From Hyaloperonospora brassicae (taxonomy: Eukaryota > Oomycota > Peronosporomycetes > Peronosporales > Peronosporaceae), in NCBI GenBank assembly GCA_947650285.1, contig CANTFL010001311.1, positions 62,001-126,000 on the forward strand: DNA of 64,000 nucleotides, written 5' to 3'. A program made the position numbers and the translations under genes. Shown in pieces: positions 59,218 to 64,000 of this stretch. A model generated the notes under the pieces. The model had not been told where the DNA came from and ran no database searches. It saw nothing but the letters and a program-made list of their open reading frames with translations. The stretch's first letter is position 1, and each line of letters opens with the position of its first letter.

Positions 59218-60319
59218 ATGTTCATGTTGGACGATGTAGACGGCGACAGCTTTCACGGAACCAGTGAAAGCTACTCCCATTTGAGCGAGATCGAATGGAG
59301 TGCGATCGAACGAATGAGTTCGACCGTTGGCGAGGAAGCCATCTGGGCCATGCTATCCTCAAGGGATAGGGACCAGCAACATGTCGTCATTAGCAAGTTC
59401 TCGCAACGTGAACTTGATGAGTCGCGAGCGCAGTTGACCTTGCTACAACAACAAGATCACCAGCGGACCGAAGCACTGAGACAAGACCAGTCTCAGTCCG
59501 CAGAGCTACGACGCGTGAGCGTCGACGGGAGTCTCTAAAGCTAGAGGTTTCCAAGTATCGGGGAGTCGAGGAAGACTCCCTGTTGAGGTGGTTCGTCGAT
59601 CTGGACGATGTCATCCATGCTCGTCGCATCGACGATGAGCGAATGCAAGTCTCGTCCGCTCAGTCTAACCTGGCAGGAGAAGCCAGAGCTTGGGCCCTGA
59701 ACCTCAAGTTGCACGACCCACATGTGTTTGGGTCGTTGAGGATCTTCAAGACCCTGCTCAGTGAGACGTTTTAGCCACCCATAGCAGAGTTCAGGACTCT
59801 TTCGGAGCTCCTGCAACTCAAGCAGGGTAAGCGTAAGGTTCACGCTTACGCCCAACATGTACGCTACTTTGCAAGCTGCATGGTAGTGAACCCTGTGAGT
59901 GAGTTTGTGTTGATCACAATCTTTATTCAAGGGCTTTCAGACGGTCCCGTTAGGGACCACCTGTTCCGCGGAAATCTAAAGACGCTCTCAGAAACAATCT
60001 TCGCAGCGGAGCAAGAAGAATATAGTGTGAGACAGGCTCACGCTACGTTTACCCCGCATCGTACACAGAGACGACTGGCAGTCGGAGGTCCATTACCAAT
60101 GGACCTCTGTCAGGTCGAGGGCGAGAAACCTCGTCCTGTGAATGACAAGCAATGGTGAGATGTCATCGCTGTCATAAACTGGGACACTACGCATATGAAT
60201 GCAGTATCCCCCGCTCAGAACCTCGCGGTGCAGAGCGCAGTATTCACCCACCAGCAAGAAGAACTGGAGGGCGAGGGTCCGTTGCTGTTGCGAAGTCGCA
60301 ACAGCGAGGTAAACCATAA
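59218..60319 (+). pseudogene. gag: gag of element D (frameshifted)
   Basis: Starts MFMLDDVDGDSFHGTSE, collinear with element A gag. The first frame ends at 59538; the domain continues in another frame (SKYRGVEEDSLLRWFVDLDD, LKTLLSETF) with a TAG at 59772-59774, then LLQLKQGKRKVHAYAQHV and LPMDLCQVEGEKPRP. A frame change near 60150 precedes the CCHC knuckle RCHRCHKLGHYAYEC. The gag frame ends at TAA 60317-60319 inside the A run. An internal stretch before SKYRGVEE is shorter than in element A. Confidence 0.88.
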
Positions 60320-60355
60320 AAAAACGGTCGGGATCAGTAGGGGCGGAGCACCCTA
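60317..60355 (+). promoter_or_regulatory. Candidate gag/pol recoding signal of element D
   Basis: A7 (60318-60324), 6-nt spacer, then GGATCAGTAGGG pairing perfectly with CCCTACTGATCC around loop GCGGAGCA. The heptamer A-AAA-AAC is in the gag frame, and pol is -1 to gag, as in element A. Confidence 0.45.
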
Positions 60356-62480
60356 CTGATCCAGCAACCTCAAGAGAATTTGCAAATCTCCTGAAGAAGG
60401 TTGCTCCCGATACACAATTTCTGTGTGTCTCTGCACCTGGTGATGAGGTGTCACTCATCACCTTGAAGCTAGAAGTGGAAAAAGATTTGTCACTTCGCGC
60501 CCTAGTTGAATGTGGGGCGTCGAACAACTTTGTTTGTCGCCAGTCGCTAGAGGCAGGAAGTTTTAACTTCGTCGAGCGGGAGATCCCTCCAACGAAGATG
60601 AAGGTGCGCCTAGAGACAGGCGCATCGATCACTGTGAAGAAACGTGTAGTCGGAATCCACTACACGTTAAAAGGCGAACAGTACGATGATGATTTCATCG
60701 TGCTTGACCTAGATGACAAGTTCGACGTCATCTTAGGGTTGCCTTGGCTCCAGGAAACACGAGTCAAGGGTGAGTTGGCAGTATCGATCGGTTACGATAC
60801 CTGCCACTTATTCCTCATATAACCACCTGACGAATATCTTGGAACGCCCACACTCACGTGAGGGTACTACGAGTGAGTGCGATGGCCTCACTTGTGGTAC
60901 GGTCGTTAGCACGACTGTACACGAACACAATGTAGATAATCACTACATTGTGGAGAAAGCTCACCCAGATCCTGTGGAAGTGATTTCCCAGGAGGTAATC
61001 AAGACACTGAATGTCTTGGTTAATGACGGATCAAGAGTAGGCGCTTACACGCTTGATCTGGTTGCTCCTACGAAATTATTTCGGAGATAACTCTACTGCC
61101 GACGCTAGAACCGAAACGGTTCTTGCGTGATCTGCGTAGTGGCAAAGTCAAGCAGATCTGTGTACTCGTCGCGGAGGACGAGTACGTTACCGATATTCGG
61201 TCGGCAACGGTGTTTACTGAGAATGAACGGGTTCTCAGCAGTTCATCGACGGACGAAAGTGTCCTCGATGAGAAGACTCGGATTGAGCGATACACGTCTC
61301 AATCCTGGGAGTCACTTCAGGAAAATCCTTTGTATAAGGATTTGATCGAATTCAAGGACGTATTCCCTGAATCCGTACCTTCCGAGTTGCCTAAGGACAA
61401 AGGCACTCGACACGAGATCGAGCTCAAACCGGGCTCAAAGTATTGTGTCATGAAGCAGTGGCCACTGCCTCGTGAACAAGTACTAGCGATCGACAAGTTC
61501 TTTGCCGATCGCTTAGCAGCGGGTCATGTGAGAGAATCAACATCCCCTCACAGCTCTCCGACCTTCTGTGTGTAAAAGGCCACAGGAGTATGGCGGATTG
61601 TGCACGCATTCAACAAGTTGAATGCTGCAACGGTAACGGCTCAGACGCTGATACCAAGAAAGGACGTCATCATAGATGGTATGTCAAAGAGTACCATCTT
61701 TTCGTCCATGGATCTGATGGATGGGTTCTATCAGATCCTCATGCGTGAACGGGATGTTCCGTTCACGGTAGTGAGCACCCCAAGCGGTATGCTGTGGGAG
61801 TGACTAGTGATGCCACAGGGGCTGAACAATGCCCCTGCAACATTCAACAGATGTGTCACAAATCTATTGAGACCGGTGCGGGATTTCACACCTAGCTATT
61901 TCGATGATGTGTTCGTCCATAGCCGGGCTATAGATAGAAGGACGGACCTTGAAGTCCACCGAACTCACGTCCGTCAGGTTCTTCAACTTATGCGCCAGCA
62001 TAAGTTGTATGCCAATCTCAAGAAGTGTATATTCGCGGCTAGCGAAATACCACTTCTTGGGTGCATCGTGGTAAACACGGCGTCCGCCCTGATCCCGAAA
62101 AGATCAAGGCGATCACCGACTGGCCAGTGCCAGTCGATGTCAAGGGACTAAGGAAGTTCCTTCGGCTGGCGGCGTACTTGCACAAGTACTCGCGCAACTA
62201 CGCCGAGATGACGGTACATCTTTCTTGCTTGCTCAAGAAAGATGTGAAGTGGTCACGGAACGCTGACTGTCAGCTTTCCTTTGAGGGTATCAAGAAAAGC
62301 TTGATGCAATCGCCCATATTGACGATTGCAGATCAGGACAGACCATTTCATGTGGTCTGTGACGCCAGCGATTTTGCTATCGGCTGAGCGTTGATGCAGT
62401 ATGACACAGACGGCGCAGAGCGCGTCGTCTGCTATCAATAGCGTCAGCTGCAACCAGCTGAACGCAATTATCCAGTGCAT
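60320..62480 (+). pseudogene. pol: pol of element D, part 1: protease, reverse transcriptase, RNase H start
   Basis: Protease region VSLITLKLEVEKDLSLRALV with ECGAS in place of DCGAS (catalytic Asp changed to Glu), then FIVLDLDDKFDVILGLPWL. A frame change near 60760. The spacer is about 280-300 bp shorter than in element A. Another frame change lies near 61080. RT: SPHSSPTFCV then TAA where element A has CGA; FSSMDLMDGFYQIL; TGA at 61801-61803 after GMLWE; SYFDDVFVHS intact; frame change near 62070. RNase H keeps VCDASDFAIG but TGA follows directly, and TAG comes near 62440. Confidence 0.92.
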
Positions 62481-64000
62481 GACAAGGAACTACTTGCCAT
62501 GAAGTATGCACTGGCTAAGTTCCGGGTCTATCTCTTGGGAGATAGACCATTCATCGTCTATACGGACCATGCGTCACTACTCACGGCCGTAAACAGCCCA
62601 CACCTCTCGCAAAGGATGGCGAGGTGTATGTCTTTCTTCGCGGAGTATAACTTCTCCGTGGAGTACAAGCCAGGACGACTTAATGTCATCGCTGATACGT
62701 TATCACGTCGGCCCGACTTCGAGCCAACGACCCGAGTCAACAGTGAGGCCTTGCCCACTGTTGCGACACTGTCCATCAGTGTGCCGTCGTCGCCGTTACT
62801 CGACGACGTGCGGAAGGCATACGCAGGAGACACGAATCTCCTCCGTTTGGTGGGTCATCTTGCAAACCCATCCCGGAAATCCTTGTCGGATTTGTCGGCC
62901 CTGTACCGTTCCTCTTTGGATCGGTACACTACTCGCAATGGCCTACTGTACTATACAGCAGTTGCCGACGACACGCCTCGTGTCGTCGTTCCCGATCATG
63001 ATGAATTGCAAGTACGCATCATGTTCGAATGTCACGATGCGCCGTCTGGCGGGCATCGTGGCCGAGAAAAGACTTACCTCACGGTCAGTCGAGACTTTTA
63101 CTGTCCCCGTCAGTATCAGTTTGTCCGCAAGTACATTCGTTCTTGCGAGGTATGTCAACTGGTGAAGTCTAGTCCTTCATTCCGTGCACCGTTACAACCT
63201 CTGCCGGTCCCGGCAGAGTGTTGGGAGTCGGTGTCCATGGATCCATGGAATTTGTCTTCGGGTTCCCGAAGACACTAACAAGAATAATGGTATTCTTGTA
63301 TTTGTGGATCGTTTCAGCATTATGGTACATCTTGCTGCAGTTCCAGAATCGATCAATGCACACGGTTGTGCGCGTGTCTTCATCGACACTGTGTTTCGAC
63401 TCCACGGTTTATTCCGTGAGCTCGTATCCGACCGTGACCCTCGGTTCACGGCGGCGTTTTGGCAATCCGTGTTCCGCACATTGGGAACACGGTTGAAGAT
63501 GTCAACCTCCGACCATCCTGAAACAGATGGCCAGACAGAACGTACGAACCATGTCCTCGAAGAAATTCTTCGTGGATACGCCAATCCTTTTCACATTGAA
63601 GTGAGCTCTTACTGATGGTTGAGTTTGCCATCAACAACTCCGTGCATGCGTCCACAACGCATACGCCTTTCTACGAGAATGGCTTACGCCACCCACGTAT
63701 TCCCGCCCTCATACAAAGTGACTATGAGTCAAGGGGGGACTCGCTCGAGCAAAAATCGTTTTGTCTCTTGCTCATCACGTATCACCGCTCACGCCGATAC
63801 GTTTGATGCCGATGTCGACAACGTCGTCATCGAGGAAATCGAGCTTACCAGTAGGAGATGACGATGCTGGTATATTCAGCATCGTCAACGACAATGCCAG
63901 CGAGGAAGAGGACACTCTCGTTGAAGAAGAGAACGATCTCTTAGCAGTGCGCACGAAACGCACTGAAAAACACAACAACGAGTCAGCAGAGAACTTCCTG
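62475..64000 (+). pseudogene. pol: pol of element D, part 2: RNase H end and integrase (partial)
   Basis: HDKELLAMKYALAKFRVYLL, VYTDHASLLTAV, NVIADTLSRRPDF, then integrase FECHDAPSGGHRGREKTYLT and RSCEVCQLVKSSP. A frame change lies near 63235-63250 by the first catalytic Asp. Then FVDRFSIMVHLAAVPE, LVSDRDPRFTAAFWQ and SDHPETDGQTERTNHVLEE. TGA at 63613-63615. The acidic segment between core and C-terminal domain (about 63790-63960) is reached in another frame. The window ends before the GPF module and chromodomain. Confidence 0.9.

Larger units (their letters stand above)
58728..64000 (+). mobile_element. Element D: Ty3/Gypsy chromovirus of the A family, cut by the window edge
   Basis: LTR, primer-binding site, gag and pol follow the same plan as element A with high DNA similarity in pol. 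The 3' part (integrase end, chromodomain, any antisense ORF, 3' LTR) lies beyond 64000. The LTR belongs to the 440-bp subtype shared with the solo LTR. Coding frames are broken in many places. The pentamer before the LTR is CGGTC; its partner is outside. Confidence 0.93.

Noticed and set aside
1..64000. CRISPR arrays, rRNA, tRNA, bacterial promoters or terminators
   Set aside because: None found by eye. Gene structure and mobile elements are eukaryotic, and no A/B-box pair with a cloverleaf was seen.

Overview
The window is eukaryotic and most likely from an oomycete (Peronosporales-like, such as Phytophthora or a downy mildew). This is inferred from two head-to-head genes with short 60-110 bp GT-AG introns, a very small gap between them, and dense chromodomain-bearing Ty3/Gypsy elements. 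No rRNA, tRNA, CRISPR or bacterial operon structure was seen.

Layout. (1) 1-3129: two divergent host genes. A minus-strand, coiled-coil, ADIP/SSX2IP-like gene runs off the left edge. A plus-strand four-exon gene encodes a secretory-pathway J-domain protein with a thioredoxin-like C-terminus. (2) 3847-11835: element A, a nearly complete plus-strand Ty3/Gypsy chromovirus with 393/394 bp LTRs, a perfect 5-bp target duplication CCTTT, broken gag and pol, and a long antisense ORF between pol and the 3' LTR. (3) 13960-21411: element B, an older minus-strand chromovirus of another family with the same primer-binding site; it too has an open antisense frame in the corresponding position. (4) 22033-22476: a solo LTR related to element D, with target duplication CTAGA. 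(5) 22706-23482: decayed ORF of unknown family. (6) 23681-27041: element C, a heavily decayed minus-strand Gypsy pol. (7) 27060-51990: about 25 kb of AT-rich DNA with no convincing gene and a few small tandem repeats. (8) 51998-54750: decayed hAT DNA transposon with a formerly intron-containing transposase. (9) 54751-58727: mixed degenerate DNA. (10) 58728-64000: element D, a close relative of element A, cut by the right edge.

The main point of interest is the A/D family. Its whole length, LTRs and coding DNA alike, is tiled with short hairpins (8-12 bp stems, 3-12 nt loops), far more than chance predicts. Several stems are kept between A and D by paired base changes. The gag/pol junction of both copies has a run of seven A followed six bases later by a 12-bp stem-loop, in the geometry of -1 ribosomal frameshifting. 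The antisense ORF, seen in A and apparently in the distant element B, is the best candidate here for an undescribed retrotransposon gene.

All element genes are broken by stops or frameshifts in these copies, so the functional statements describe the ancestral elements. Calls rest on reading translations by eye; no database search was run.
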